A program made the translations under genes and the position numbers. DNA of 64,000 nucleotides from an uncultured Clostridia bacterium (lineage in GTDB: Bacteria; Bacillota; Clostridia; Oscillospirales; Oscillospiraceae), in NCBI GenBank assembly GCA_947383645.1, contig CANDEH010000003.1:1-64000 (forward strand), written 5' to 3'. Positions 26,801 to 33,059 of this stretch are shown here, piece after piece. The notes under the pieces were generated by a model. It was not told the DNA's origin and did not search any database. It saw only the letters and a list, made by a program, of their open reading frames with translations. How positions within the stretch are numbered: position 1 is the first letter of the stretch; every line of letters begins with the position of its first letter.

Positions 26801-29263
26801 AAGGCGGTGGCCGGCGACGAGAACCACAGGGACAGCGCACCGGCGCAGATAGGACCTGTGCCCGTCAGCGCGAACATCGATACGCCGACGGTGCTGTGCG
26901 TGGGCACATTCCAGTGTGACGGCACGGAGAAGACCCCGACAGTTGTTGTCAGGGACAGCGCGGGCCGCGTCATTCCGGAGAGCGAGTATACCGTGGCGCT
27001 TCCCTCGCCCCGGATCGCGGTAGGAACCTACACCGTCACCGTCACAGACAACCCGGGGAGCGGCAACTACGAGTTCGCCGCCTCCGTGACCGGCGCCTTT
27101 GAGATCGTGGCGGCCAGCCAGAACCCCCTGTCCATCACCGACAAACCCGCCAATATCTGCTACGGGGATACCTTCCGTCTGAGCGCCATCGGCGGCTCCG
27201 GAGGCGGTGCCATCAAGTGGAGCATCGCGGAGAGCACCGGCGTTGCGGAGATCGACGACAACGGCGTGGTGAAGGTAACCGGCACCGGCGGATTCACGGT
27301 GGAGGCGTACCGGGAGGCCGAGGGCGGCTACAGCCGGTCCAACACGGACAGAGCGCCGTTTTTCGCCGGCCCGAAGCCCGTCACGCCGGTGGTGACAGCC
27401 GAGGACAAACCCTACGACGGGAATAAGAACGCGACGGTGAAAGCGGCCTGGAGGAGCGGTGACCTGGTTGGCACGGATACTATTGCGCTCACAGTGGCCG
27501 GTGAATTTGTGACGGCTGACGCCGGCACAGGCAAGCAGGTGAAAATCACGTCGAAGAGCCCCGAGGGGGCGTTCGGGAATTACGTCATCACCTGGCCGGA
27601 GAGCGCGGCGGCGTCGATTCACAAGGTGGACGCGAAGCTGGAGACAAAACCCGCAGCCAGGCCCAACCTGACCTACAGCGGAGATCCCCAGGACCTTGTC
27701 ACCGGCGGGACCACCAGCAATGGGATCGGCACAATTGTGTACAGCCTGCGCCAGGACGGCGACTATTCGGAGACCATACCGCAGGCCGACAGAGCCGGCG
27801 AGTACACCGTCTGGTACAAAGTAGCGGACAGCGTGAACCACACGGGTATCGCCGCCGCCTCCGTCAAAGTGGAGATCGCGAAGGCGAAGCCGGTCATCAG
27901 CTCAGAGCCCGAGGCGTCTAACGGCACGAAGGGACAGTCCCTGAGCGAGATCGGATTTTCTGTAGGCGGCGCGGCAAGCGTAGACGGCAGATTCGCCTGG
28001 AAGGACGGCACGATTAAACCTGCCGTGGGAACAACCCAGCAGGACGTGGTCTTCACCCCCAGCGACACAGACAACTACGAGAAGGTGGAGTTCCAGATCA
28101 GAGTAACCGTCTCGGACAGCAGCTCCACGCCCGGCGGCGGCACAAGCACCTCCGGCGCCGCCAGCACACCGGCGACAGCCGGCGCCCCGCTGCGGGCCAC
28201 CGTTCAGAACGGCACGGCCAGCACCGTCGTGAGCCCCGCGGCCGGCAGCAGACTGGTCCGGGAGGCGGCTGAGAGCCAGAGCCCGAGCATTATCATCAAG
28301 CCGGAGATCACCGGCGATGTGACCAGGGCGGAGGTCTCCATCCCGACCTCCACAGTGGGCCAGATCAGGAGGGAGACCGACGCGGCGCTCACCGTCTCCG
28401 CCCCCATCGCCGACGTGACCATCCCCCAGACGGCCATGGACACCCTGAGCCGCGGCAGCGGCGCTATCAGCGTCGCCACCGAGCAGACGGACCAGGCGGT
28501 CGTGTTGACCCTGACCGCCGGCGGCGAGAGGGTGGACAGCGTCCCCGGCGGCGTGACCCTCTCCATCCCGGCGGAGGACGCCGGACCCGGCACCGTGGCG
28601 GTGCTGGTCCATGAGGACGGCGCCCGTGAGACCATCCGAAAGAGCGTTGCGGAGGACGGAAAGGTGACGGTCCCCCTGGAGGGATCCGCCACCGTGGAGA
28701 TCGTGGACAACGGCAGGGAGTTTGCCGACGTACCGGCCACCAACTGGGCGGCCGACGCCGTGGCCTTCACCAGCGCCCGGGAGCTGTTCAACGGCACCGG
28801 CGATACGACATTCAGCCCGAACCAGGAGATGAGCCGCGGTATGCTGACGACCGTGCTGTACAACCTGGAGGGCCAGCCGGATCGGGATCTGACCGTGGAG
28901 GATCTGACCGCCGGCTTCAGCGATGTCAGCGGCGACGCCTGGTATGCGGACAGCGTCGCCTGGGCCGCGGAGAGCGGCATCGTGAACGGCTACGGCAACG
29001 GCGAGTTCGGCCCCGGCGACAGCATCACCCGGGAGCAGTTTGCCGTAATGCTCTGGAAGTACGCGGGCAGCCCCGCAGCCGACAGCCAGAGTCTGGACTT
29101 CACCGACGCGGACAAGGCCAGCGGCTACGCCGAAGAGGCGCTGCGCTGGGCCGCGGACAACGGCATTCTGAACGGCTACGGCAACGGCCAGCTCAACCCC
29201 AGGGGAACGGCGACCCGAGCCGAAGCGGCGCAGATGCTGAAAAACTTCCTGGAGAACACCTGA
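14807..29263 (+). CDS. Giant repetitive SLH-anchored surface protein (4,818 residues)
   Basis: ATG 14807 follows GGGAGG. Residues 1-25 are a signal peptide. Residues 30-145 are Cys/His-rich (HTDTCGY, HSHGDDCY, HEHTAECY, HSHDDTCGY). Residues 215-340 look like a short beta-helix, and residues 345-405 form a second Cys module. Residues about 405-4370 are Ig-like and MBG/YDG-type repeats of four kinds in order: KPVTAVVTAEDRxYDG; LTYTGxxQxLVTxGTA...YTVWYKVxGD; YDGxxKxPxVTVxD...GTATVTV; and ITGKPxxVxYGDTFxL..GGSGSGxVTW. I count eight of the last kind and 14 VWYK-type units. A Ser/Thr/Gly linker and three SLH repeats (from about residue 4638) end the protein. SLH domains bind pyruvylated wall polymers, so this should be an S-layer-attached filament, with adhesion as inference. 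It is intact, with no frameshift. Confidence 0.92.
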   Translation: MKRRALSFIIALALCLNLCPVWGLAAGGEAGGGPCPHHLTHTDTCGYVPPVPEQACTHSHGDDCYTTETNCVHEHTAECYPASESDPEGAEPALCAHVCTEESGCVTRTLSCRHSHDDTCGYVPGEPGAPCTYVCRICPIEELIGELPPSVSPSSSGQVQACLDEIFALYDELTPDEQQQLDLSPCAALLEQIDGMAAEVLSTDPVQKYILGSDETIGTAQVVDTPYIIDTREYTLTGLGASAVQVAAGGELELQGTVVATKGIGVQVESGGSLRITGTTYIEGSSYALDVVSGADVRLSTGKYFGKKAAIRTAGDFASLLSPNCAFFDESGSPILLSDLAAVRTVVVGQCAGHSKDYDAHVTGATSHTWRCLFCGTEQSEQCDFTFDTEGRGVCACGSVLTIVVDESDLTGLVYDGTIQAEDVKITVALADGSADLRKDTDYKVEYEPRKDAGEIKVTVTGVTFTGTFTRTYRIEQDQPGIRWDASAFAVDYDSEGRPVDSAVLPHITITIKAPNDEDLHPYLRYAYKKDGDTEFTEGLPVNAGEYQLKAYLPESNNYKAAETDPCLALTINKIDALIDAPVPTRPTYDGNSHELVTAGAVRRGAVIEYALAQAGPYSADIPTGVHAGGYAVWYRIADTENYTGRTATEVPGVEILRKPITPDVVLSEYTYLYDGGYKQPKVTVRDEDHVTVLPDTEYQVAYQDNRNVGTAKVVVTDQPGGDYALEEVEVPFQITSRTQETLSITGKPNTVTYGDKFTLGTSGGSDSGEVTWEITEGRDVAQVDPKSGQITVVGHGAATVRATKSGGNNYEDATDSWPFTADKRPVTATVTAEDRPYDGSRDAVVRAVVEQGVLPGDKITITGLAGLFSDENAGADKAVTVTGAAVFGGTNWEHYEISCPVDDVRATISKAVVEITAPPDAADLVYSGTAQELIAAPAEVGVAGVQVEYALSEEGPYLTNFPRAADAGAYTVWYRVQETGNYTGRPPRSVEAAIAPKPVTPTVALAPASPVYDGTPREPAVTLAEADGPIPAGAYTVAYSDNVNAGTATVTVTAKDGGNYAFAPVTEPFTIQPKTITPTIALSESSYVYDGSKKEPKITVRDDKTVLEEDQYQTAWDSDLTSAGKHTLTVSKVAGKNYTFDDVTAVVTIVEGVQGALKITGKPAHVCYGDTVTTLDTQGGVGNGAVEWSITAGGANSEIDRSTGRLTVRDIGSITVTAKRTVPNYGTVTDDWTFAVEPKPVTAEVTVAPKVYDGLNSVAAVTAGVKAGDLVDPAGDAFTISGLTGTYDDVNAGTGKTVTLNDSLVTTTADAAKYAVSFPAAARADITPRPVTVSVTLSGSDLRIDDADGTYYCMYDGTEKTPAAAAVGSDAGGYSAPLAESDYGVSYAGNRSAGRATVTVTAKAGGNYTFADATANFTIKSTAAELTSTPQAKDLTYNGQAQDLVSVGTAEGGKVVYARTETGSYSEKIPQETDAGTYTVYYKVKGDENHDGTEPGYVSVTIRPKAIDASAITLSPDAYTYDGQPKEPKVTVKDGDAITIPDGEYAVSYQNNINAGIATVTVSAVSGSNYAVNGAVTFRIAQAAAVLTAPPEAKTGLYYTGEVRELIKAGVTGDGTVVYAVNGGNYSAAIPASAAVGDYAVTYKVLGDANHSDTAPADLGVVKIEKNTVKNPTIWLSSDTFRYNGSQQQPVITVYDDGSRLIPGHEYVVSIAGTNGNVGMVDVDTYTVTITTPSASNYVIANDGTVDNTRTFTITAANQETISITGTQARVRYGDAIQLGTTGGSGSGTITWTVTGGSTISPTGLLTVKDVGGPIRVTVTCSAGGNYTDVSAAWEFTAEKKPVTAVLTAENRDYADGGDTTVVHAAVPGSQLVPGDSIAIGDLTGTFDDANVGTNKRLRVDSSSPAVTGTNWEKYEIACPAYTTASILAVSAAVDTDPAPVSPLIYDAGRDQALVTAGTATGGLMVYSLDGTNYTQVIPRARNAGKYTVYFKAQGDGNHTDSEERTVDVTIGRQPVTPRIELTPPTAQYDGSVKRPKITVRDAANNVIPESEYKPTYVSDSGENWTDKGGYTVRIEDIPGGNYDIGTATETFTISTTPQNPLEIVNKPGLVYYGDTFTLSATGGSVSAAVTWSSSDDTVAHVDEGGLVTIRGTGPATITAEKAGGANYDTVRAAYPLNALQKPVTAVVTAEDRTYASGDRTAAIHFTWNGLVGTDTIDTSALRGEFADDSAGTDKTVTITGGPLTSDKYVITYNATTTASILKADAAAPVLTGNDREYDGVARALVTGGDADTRYSDARDGVYIAAVPTGTGAGTYTVWYRAEGDANHNSSQPQSLQVTIRRRPLTASAANTTLTGNGLERDDTDGTYYYLYDGAEKQPGVVITDGAAVVPSGEYTLSYSGNRDVGSAAVTITDSGDGNYRVSGSVDFAIRRGSAQLTGSPRAKELTYTGSEQELVTVGTAEGGHVEYALDGVDWGRNIPRAKEAGTYTVTYRVVGDDNHSADAADSTTSGSVAVTIRQKRLDTPKITVAPGPYTYTGSAHEPAVTVEDVDTLLPAGEYAVSYRNNIDAGTATVVVTSTPDSNYILNATAAFEIDRADLPAPTAPEGLKNLPYSGAGQALIKPGSASVGTMVYALSETGEYTPAIPTGREVQDPYTVWYKVLGDDNYKDSEPQSVTASIVVNAVTEPSIQVTPDSATFSGEKQRPAVTVRDDRQLLIDGSEYTVSYTDAGGSAVDAPVDVGTYTLTITGKTGGNYTFNTADGKNTAVFTISPAGQTPLTITGKRDQVRYGDRIPLDTEGGNGTVTWSVDNAAMAEITPDGLLTIKGVGTVTVTATSSAAGYDDQTAVWRPYAEKRPVTAVVTAAARPYDGGTDAVVTASLQDSDLVEGDTVTITLGGSFEDPNVGTDKKVTLDRANAEVTGKNSENYAISYPASVTASILRAEVTDVTAPKPAGGLIYTGDPLPLVEAGASSEGTVEYSRDNITYSAALPTETDAGDYDVWYRVRGDGNHSDLPGKKLDVQVTIARQTVTDPIIVFTPGSASYDAQEHRPAVTVMDGGGRVISEDEYTVDYGATDWTQAGKHTVTIADKDPAGGNYDITGKSEDFTITPMGQNPLTIGNQPGRVQYGDTFTLTASGGSGTGSVTWVSKNPDVARISDGGTVEILKSGGPVEIVATKAADGNHAAATASWTFSAEKKPVTPVVTARDRTYDTTDRADLDITWRPGDLLNGDAIHLDGLLTGRFDSADAGTGKTVRITGTAPDSDKYAITIPLTATASITPAPATAAGVTGRTGLTYTGRALALVTEGTATGGSLLYSLDGVSYDMNVPRGTAADTYNVWYKVQAGENYRDSAPARVTVTIDPKTVSSPVIELSRDTFDYDGDAKRPDVVVKDGATVIPTDQYTVSYSDNTAPGTATVTISPVTGGNYVVTGSKNFTIKAATASLKDAPQPNSLTYNGFAQQLVTPGTAVNGRVVYAGTESGPYSTAIPRGDDADTYQVWYKVEGENGAADTTPCQMFVTIQPMQVTPTILLENQAAYSTPCTGSAIKPAVTVVVNGQQLTGSYTTGYSNNTNVGTATVTVQSTGGNYKFFAVATFEITKGKATFFKEPEAIQNLVYTGDPQALVKKGFPEHPDDGIVLYSLDAGPYSSAIPTATEKGSYMVLAKVQGNAAYEDSDVLRYLVEIGINEVQNPTVELSAVSFNYTGASQKPTVTLSDDDDNVIPTGEYKVTYTGDTVNPGQYTLTITSREKNYSFEPIQRTITIVGADQPLLSITGKPDAVYYGDTLSLGVTGGSGSGAVTWTAAGPVDTLSAGQFRITSSGSVTITATKAASPGYEAASDTWTFYASPKPVTAVVTAASKSYDGNNTAVLTVAISSGLVGGDSIPTNTDGGVKAQGHFADANVGTDKIVVIDSLTVPPAVSAKYAISPPDTVTASITPKAAAVTDPPKAVSGLTYTGSPLALVSGGTVDGGTLAYSLDGVNYSLKVPTGTDRGDYTVWYKAVAGDENHRDSAPAQIGPVPVSANIDTPTVLCVGTFQCDGTEKTPTVVVRDSAGRVIPESEYTVALPSPRIAVGTYTVTVTDNPGSGNYEFAASVTGAFEIVAASQNPLSITDKPANICYGDTFRLSAIGGSGGGAIKWSIAESTGVAEIDDNGVVKVTGTGGFTVEAYREAEGGYSRSNTDRAPFFAGPKPVTPVVTAEDKPYDGNKNATVKAAWRSGDLVGTDTIALTVAGEFVTADAGTGKQVKITSKSPEGAFGNYVITWPESAAASIHKVDAKLETKPAARPNLTYSGDPQDLVTGGTTSNGIGTIVYSLRQDGDYSETIPQADRAGEYTVWYKVADSVNHTGIAAASVKVEIAKAKPVISSEPEASNGTKGQSLSEIGFSVGGAASVDGRFAWKDGTIKPAVGTTQQDVVFTPSDTDNYEKVEFQIRVTVSDSSSTPGGGTSTSGAASTPATAGAPLRATVQNGTASTVVSPAAGSRLVREAAESQSPSIIIKPEITGDVTRAEVSIPTSTVGQIRRETDAALTVSAPIADVTIPQTAMDTLSRGSGAISVATEQTDQAVVLTLTAGGERVDSVPGGVTLSIPAEDAGPGTVAVLVHEDGARETIRKSVAEDGKVTVPLEGSATVEIVDNGREFADVPATNWAADAVAFTSARELFNGTGDTTFSPNQEMSRGMLTTVLYNLEGQPDRDLTVEDLTAGFSDVSGDAWYADSVAWAAESGIVNGYGNGEFGPGDSITREQFAVMLWKYAGSPAADSQSLDFTDADKASGYAEEALRWAADNGILNGYGNGQLNPRGTATRAEAAQMLKNFLENT
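16540..27890 (+). repeat. Higher-order tandem repeat region inside the giant gene (period about 3.0 kb)
   Basis: The YGD anchor codons (TAC) fall at 17066, 18311, 20126, 21146, 23174, 24185, 26147 and 27161. The steps alternate between about 1.0-1.2 and 1.8-2.0 kb, so every second anchor is 2.8-3.1 kb apart. A rare marker (DGTYYxxYDGxEKxP) recurs at about 18850 and 21900 in matching positions. The unit is therefore about 1,000 residues, present a little over three times. Confidence 0.85.
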
Positions 29264-29308
29264 CAAGCCCCCCAAAAAATCGGGCCTCTCCCCACAGGGG
29301 TTACTCCG

Positions 29309-29347
29309 AAAAACCGCCCTGTGCCAAAATGGCACAGGGCGGTTTTT
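29309..29347 (+). terminator. Rho-independent terminator of the giant gene
   Basis: This is a perfect 17-bp stem (AAAAACCGCCCTGTGCC and its complement) with a 5-nt loop, ending in TTTTT. It lies 46 bp after the stop codon. Confidence 0.92.
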
Positions 29348-29373
29348 CTCGTCCCCTAAAGAAACCTTCCTTC

Positions 29374-29494
29374 AATTAGGAATTAGGAGTTAGGAATTAG
29401 GAATGATTGTATCCCGCCTTTGGCGGGATGAATTGCAATCGTCCAGCTCCGCTGGACACCTCAATTCCTAACTCCTCATTCCTAATTCCTAATT
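29374..29494. repeat. Dispersed AATTAGGAATTAGG palindromic repeat, copy 2
   Basis: Arms of about 31 nt (left AATTAGGAATTAGGAGTTAG and a mirrored right arm) flank two small hairpins, ATCCCGCC/GGCGGGAT and GTCCAGC/GCTGGAC. It lies between the giant gene terminator and the 3' end of cysK. Related copies are at 1838-1921 and 54341-54392. Confidence 0.85.
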
Positions 29495-29511
29495 ATACTT
29501 GCCTTTCCTGC

Positions 29512-30444
29512 TCAGTCTGCAAAGAGCGGCGTGGAGAGGTAGCGGTCGCCGGTGTCGGGGAGCAGGACCACAATCGTCTTTCCCGCGTTCTCGGGCCGCC
29601 GGGCCAATTCGATGGCCGCGTGGAGGGCCGCGCCGGAGGAGATGCCCACTAAAACGCCCTCCCGGCGGCCCATCAGCCGCCCGGCGGCGAAGGCGTCCTC
29701 GCTGGATACCGGGATGATCTCGTCGTAGACCGCCGTGTCCAGCACCTGGGGCACAAACCCCGCGCCGATGCCCTGGAGCTTGTGGGCCCCGGCGGACCCG
29801 CCGCTGAGGACGGGGGAGTCCTGGGGCTCCACCGCCGCCACGGTGATCGCCGGGTTCCGCTCCTTCAGATACTGCCCCACGCCGGTGACAGTCCCCCCGG
29901 TGCCCACGCCGGCCACAAATATGTCCACCGCCCCGCCGGTGTCCGCCCAGATCTCCGGGCCGGTGGAGGCGCGGTGGGCGGCGGGATTGGCGGGGTTTAC
30001 AAACTGGCCGGGGATAAAGCTGCCGGGGATCTCCGCCGATAGTGCCTCCGCCCTGGCGATGGCCCCCTTCATGCCCTGGGCCCCCGGGGTGAGCACCACT
30101 TCCGCGCCGTAGGCCCGCATCAGCTGCCGCCGCTCCACGCTCATGCTCTCCGGCATGACGATGACGCAGCGGTAGCCCCGGGCCGCCGCCACGGCGGCCA
30201 GACCGATCCCCGTGTTGCCGGAGGTGGGCTCAATAATGGTGGAGCCGGGCTTCAGCCTGCCGCCGGCCTCGGCCTCGTCGATCATGGCCCTGGCAATCCG
30301 GTCCTTCACCGACCCGGCGGGGTTCAGATACTCCAGCTTGGCCAGAATCCGCGCCCCCAGCCCCAGATCCCCTGCGATACGGGTCAGCTCCAGCAGGGGC
30401 GTCCCGCCGATCAGCTGGTCGGCGGATGTGTAGATGTTCGCCAC
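29512..30444 (-). CDS. cysK: Cysteine synthase (O-acetylserine sulfhydrylase)
   Basis: The protein is 310 residues, the standard CysK length. A GTG start at 30444 lies 7 nt after AAAGGAGGG. The enzyme makes cysteine from O-acetylserine and sulfide using pyridoxal phosphate in the cytoplasm. Visible signatures are the PLP lysine in [11 protein letters not shown], the substrate loop [14 protein letters not shown], the phosphate-binding loop [13 protein letters not shown], and [11 protein letters not shown] near the C terminus. It is second in an operon behind metY (14-bp gap), and the divergent Rrf2 regulator probably controls both. The two enzymes offer parallel sulfide-assimilation routes. 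Confidence 0.95.
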   Translation of the reverse strand: MANIYTSADQLIGGTPLLELTRIAGDLGLGARILAKLEYLNPAGSVKDRIARAMIDEAEAGGRLKPGSTIIEPTSGNTGIGLAAVAAARGYRCVIVMPESMSVERRQLMRAYGAEVVLTPGAQGMKGAIARAEALSAEIPGSFIPGQFVNPANPAAHRASTGPEIWADTGGAVDIFVAGVGTGGTVTGVGQYLKERNPAITVAAVEPQDSPVLSGGSAGAHKLQGIGAGFVPQVLDTAVYDEIIPVSSEDAFAAGRLMGRREGVLVGISSGAALHAAIELARRPENAGKTIVVLLPDTGDRYLSTPLFAD

Positions 30445-30458
30445 AGAAAATCCCTCCT

Positions 30459-31748
30459 TTACTGCCGCGCCGCGGCGGCGAAGCCCTGTTCCAGATCGGC
30501 AAGGATGTCGTCGATGTGCTCCGTGCCGATGGAGAGCCGGATGGTGTTTGGCTTGATCCCCTGGTCCAGCAGCTCCTCGGGGGAGAGCTGGGAGTGGGTG
30601 GTGGTGGCCGGATGGATCACCAGGGATTTCACATCCGCCACGTTGGCCAGCAGGGAGAAGATCTCCAGATTGTCGATGAACCGGTGGGCCTCCGCCTGCC
30701 CGCCCCTGATCTCAAAGGTGAAGATGGACCCGCCGCCGCGGGGGAAATAGCGCGCATACAGCGCGTGATCCGGGTGGTCCGGCAGGGAGGGGTGGTTGAC
30801 CTTCTCCACCTGGGGGTGGGCGGCAAGGAATTCCACCACCTTTTTCGTATTCTCCGCGTGGCGGTCCAGCCGCAGGGACAGCGTCTCCACCCCCTGGAGC
30901 AGCAAAAAGGCGTTGAAGGGCGAGATGGCTGCCCCCATATCCCGCAGCAGAATGGCCCGGACATAGGTGACGAAGGCGGCGGGCCCGGCGGCGTCCGCGA
31001 AGCTCACCCCGTGGTAGCTGGGGTTGGGGTCGGCAATGGGGGCGTACCTGCCGGAGGCCCTCCAGTCGAACCTCCCGCCGTCCACGATGATGCCGCCCAG
31101 GGTGGTGCCGTGGCCGCCGATAAACTTGGTGGCGGAGTGGACCACAATGTCCGCCCCGTGCTCGATGGGCCGGATCAGATAGGGGGTGGCGAAGGTGTTG
31201 TCGATGACCAGGGGCAGGCCATGGGCGTGGGCAATCCCCGCAATGGCGTCGATGTCGGGAATGTCGCTGTTGGGATTGCCCAGGGTCTCCAGATAGACGG
31301 CCCTGGTGTTGTCCCGGATGGCCCCCTCCACCTCCGCCAGATCGTGGGCGTCCACAAAGGTGGTCTCCACCCCGAACTGCCGGAGGGTGTGGGAGAGCAG
31401 ATTGTAGGTCCCGCCGTAGATGGTCTTCTGGGCCACGATGTGCCCCTCCGCCTGAGCCAGGGCCTGGATGGTGTAGGTGATGGCCGCCGCGCCGGAGGCG
31501 GTGGCCAGCGCCGCCGCGCCTCCCTCCAGCGCCGCCATCCGCCGCTCCAGAACATCCTGGGTGGAGTTGGTCAATCTGCCGTAGATGTTCCCGGCGTCGC
31601 TGAGCCCAAACCGCGCCGCGGCGTGGGCGGAGTCCCGGAACACGTAGGAGGTGGTCTGGTAGATGGGCACCGCCCGGGCGTCGGTGGCCGGATCGGGCTG
31701 TTCCTGGCCCACATGGAGCTGCAGCGTCTCAAACTTATATGTACGCAT
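30459..31748 (-). CDS. metY: O-acetylhomoserine sulfhydrylase (aminocarboxypropyltransferase)
   Basis: The protein is 429 residues, typical for MetY; the related cystathionine enzymes are about 380. It is a PLP enzyme of the Cys/Met-metabolism fold that joins sulfide to O-acetylhomoserine to give homocysteine. The sequence shows [20 protein letters not shown] and [10 protein letters not shown] at the N terminus, then the PLP lysine in [18 protein letters not shown]. Later come [18 protein letters not shown] and [16 protein letters not shown], both MetY-like. It starts at ATG 31748 behind GGAAAGGGG. It is first in the metY-cysK operon, with a near-consensus promoter at 31781-31809. Confidence 0.93.
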   Translation of the reverse strand: MRTYKFETLQLHVGQEQPDPATDARAVPIYQTTSYVFRDSAHAAARFGLSDAGNIYGRLTNSTQDVLERRMAALEGGAAALATASGAAAITYTIQALAQAEGHIVAQKTIYGGTYNLLSHTLRQFGVETTFVDAHDLAEVEGAIRDNTRAVYLETLGNPNSDIPDIDAIAGIAHAHGLPLVIDNTFATPYLIRPIEHGADIVVHSATKFIGGHGTTLGGIIVDGGRFDWRASGRYAPIADPNPSYHGVSFADAAGPAAFVTYVRAILLRDMGAAISPFNAFLLLQGVETLSLRLDRHAENTKKVVEFLAAHPQVEKVNHPSLPDHPDHALYARYFPRGGGSIFTFEIRGGQAEAHRFIDNLEIFSLLANVADVKSLVIHPATTTHSQLSPEELLDQGIKPNTIRLSIGTEHIDDILADLEQGFAAAARQ

Positions 31749-31780
31749 GGGAGAAATCCCCTTTCCTGTAAGGTGGTCCC

Positions 31781-31820
31781 ATCATAAACCAATAAACCTA
31801 CTTTGTCAATAGGAATATTG
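31781..31820 (-). promoter_or_regulatory. metY-cysK promoter with overlapping palindrome (candidate Rrf2 operator)
   Basis: On the minus strand TTGACA (31804-31809) and TATGAT (31781-31786) are separated by 17 bp. A short dyad, CAATA-GGAA-TATTG (31807-31820), overlaps the -35 box, and CCTA/TAGG half-sites recur on both sides. The position suits a repressor; binding by the neighbouring Rrf2 protein is inference. Confidence 0.65.
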
Positions 31821-31827
31821 CCGCCCC

Positions 31828-31856
31828 TTGAAATCCTATCAACCTTGTGGTATAGT
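31828..31856 (+). promoter_or_regulatory. Promoter of the Rrf2-family regulator gene
   Basis: TTGAAA (31828-31833) and TATAGT (31851-31856) are separated by 17 bp. ATCCTA and TAGGAT flank the spacer as inverted half-sites. Its -35 box is only 18 bp from the -35 of the divergent metY promoter, so one bound protein could affect both. Confidence 0.65.
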
Positions 31857-31879
31857 AGGATAAAAAGGAGGGGAGATTT

Positions 31880-32317
31880 ATGTTAATTTCCACAAAGGGC
31901 CGGTACGCCCTGCGGTTTCTGGCGGACGTGGCGGAGCACCAGGGGGAGAGCTGCGTGCCCCTGCGGGACGTGGCGGCGCGGCAGGAGATCTCGGAGAAGT
32001 ACCTGGAGATCGTGGTGAAGGAGCTGGTGCGTGGGGGTCTCCTCGCCGCCCGGCGGGGGAAGGGGGGCGGCTACCGGCTGAGCCGCCCGCCGGAGGCATA
32101 CGCCGTCAAGGACATCCTGGAGCGGATGGAGGGCCCTCTGGTGCCGGTGGCCTGTCTGGAGCCGGGGAGCCCGGCCTGTCCCCGGCGGGGGGCCTGCCGG
32201 ACCCTCCCCCTCTGGCAGGGCCTGGGGCAGGTGATCTCGGACTATCTGACCCAATTCACCCTGGCGGACCTGATCCGCCGGGAAGGGGAGCAGTCCTCCT
32301 CGCCAAGGTCCCTATGA
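31880..32317 (+). CDS. Rrf2-family transcriptional regulator (CymR/IscR-like)
   Basis: The protein is 145 residues and starts at ATG 31880 behind AAGGAGGGGAG. The winged helix is typical: MLISTKGRYALRFLADVAEH, VAARQEISEKYLEIVVKEL, then GKGGGYRLSR as the wing. Residues about 90-115 contain three cysteines (VACLEPGSPACPRRGACRTL, spacing C-x7-C-x5-C). IscR-type Rrf2 proteins bind an iron-sulfur cluster with three cysteines, while CymR-type repressors of cysteine genes partner with CysK. Position next to metY-cysK points to sulfur control; the cysteines leave a cluster possible. Both readings are inference. Confidence 0.88.
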   Translation: MLISTKGRYALRFLADVAEHQGESCVPLRDVAARQEISEKYLEIVVKELVRGGLLAARRGKGGGYRLSRPPEAYAVKDILERMEGPLVPVACLEPGSPACPRRGACRTLPLWQGLGQVISDYLTQFTLADLIRREGEQSSSPRSL

Positions 32318-32318
32318 A

Positions 32319-32360
32319 AGCACTGAAAAATCGCCATGCACGTCTGCGCGCCAAAAATTT
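32319..32360. repeat. Half copy of the GGAAGCACTG hairpin repeat
   Basis: AAGCACTGAAAAATCGCCAT followed by GCACGTCTGCGCGCC resembles the left half of the copy at 41995-42048 (ACACTGCATAAATCACCAT, then ACACGTCTTTGCGCC). No mirrored right end is visible. It lies between convergent genes. Confidence 0.5.
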
Positions 32361-32465
32361 TCTCTGCGCAGCGGCAGAAAACCTTGAAATCTGTCAGGAT
32401 TTCCGCGATTTTTCGCCCTGCAAATCCCGTGTTCATCTGCCATGTTCAGTTGTGATTACAGGTTC

Positions 32466-32786
32466 TTAGAATCCACCATTAAATTTCTTTTGAACCTTTG
32501 CTGTAACGGCGAAGGAGATTATCATTCCAGCATACAAAACGCTGATGGAAATCATCACGACAAAAGTATTTGTGCCCAATAATGCTATGATTCCACTGAT
32601 AAACAGCGAGGCAGCGAGCACAAACAATCCCTTTGAAAACGATTTCCCGTAGTCCCTCTTATCTGTTTCTTTAACATTTCTTTGATGATGAGCATGGATT
32701 AAATCCGTATTTCCCCTGTATATCGCAGCCGCAAGGCCCAAAAACAGGACAGCTGCTGCAAACATCAACACCGAATATACAATCAT
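32466..32786 (-). CDS. DUF3784-type small membrane protein
   Basis: The protein is 106 residues. ATG 32786 (MIVYSVLMF) is chosen because GGAAGG lies 7 nt upstream; the ATG two codons earlier touches that site. There are three hydrophobic helices: residues 1-22, 50-70 and 75-95. The polar loop NTDLIHAHHQRNVKETDKR is typical of DUF3784. Function is unknown. Its base composition is visibly more AT-rich than neighbouring genes, which could mean recent acquisition. It is a single gene, convergent with the Rrf2 gene and downstream of purF; the 270 bp between it and purF hold nothing I recognise. Confidence 0.75.
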   Translation of the reverse strand: MIVYSVLMFAAAVLFLGLAAAIYRGNTDLIHAHHQRNVKETDKRDYGKSFSKGLFVLAASLFISGIIALLGTNTFVVMISISVLYAGMIISFAVTAKVQKKFNGGF

Positions 32787-33059
32787 AGCCATCCCTTCCG
32801 TTTCGCCATATACGTATAGGTGTGAAGCTGTTTCCGAGAATTTCGTGAAAACGGCGGAGAATTCGCCGACAACAAAAAACGTAAAAGGGGATAAAAAGCC
32901 TCTCGCTGCCGGTCATTCTGCCATTTTTTGAACCTGCTCACCCAAAGCGGAACGCAAGGCTTTTCAGCCATTTTTCCGTCTGCTCCCTTGAAATTTCTGC
33001 CGTACATCCGGTACGCCTGCCTTGCGTGAACAAACCCTGCCTTCCTGGCAGCGGCCCTC

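Noticed and set aside
14807..29263. Retroelement-driven diversification of the giant gene
   Set aside because: No reverse transcriptase, template repeat or adenine-biased variable region is seen in the window.
29374..29494. Repeats of TTAGGAAT considered as a CRISPR array or phage attachment site
   Set aside because: Units are contiguous and mirrored without regular spacers, there are no cas genes, and no integrase is nearby.
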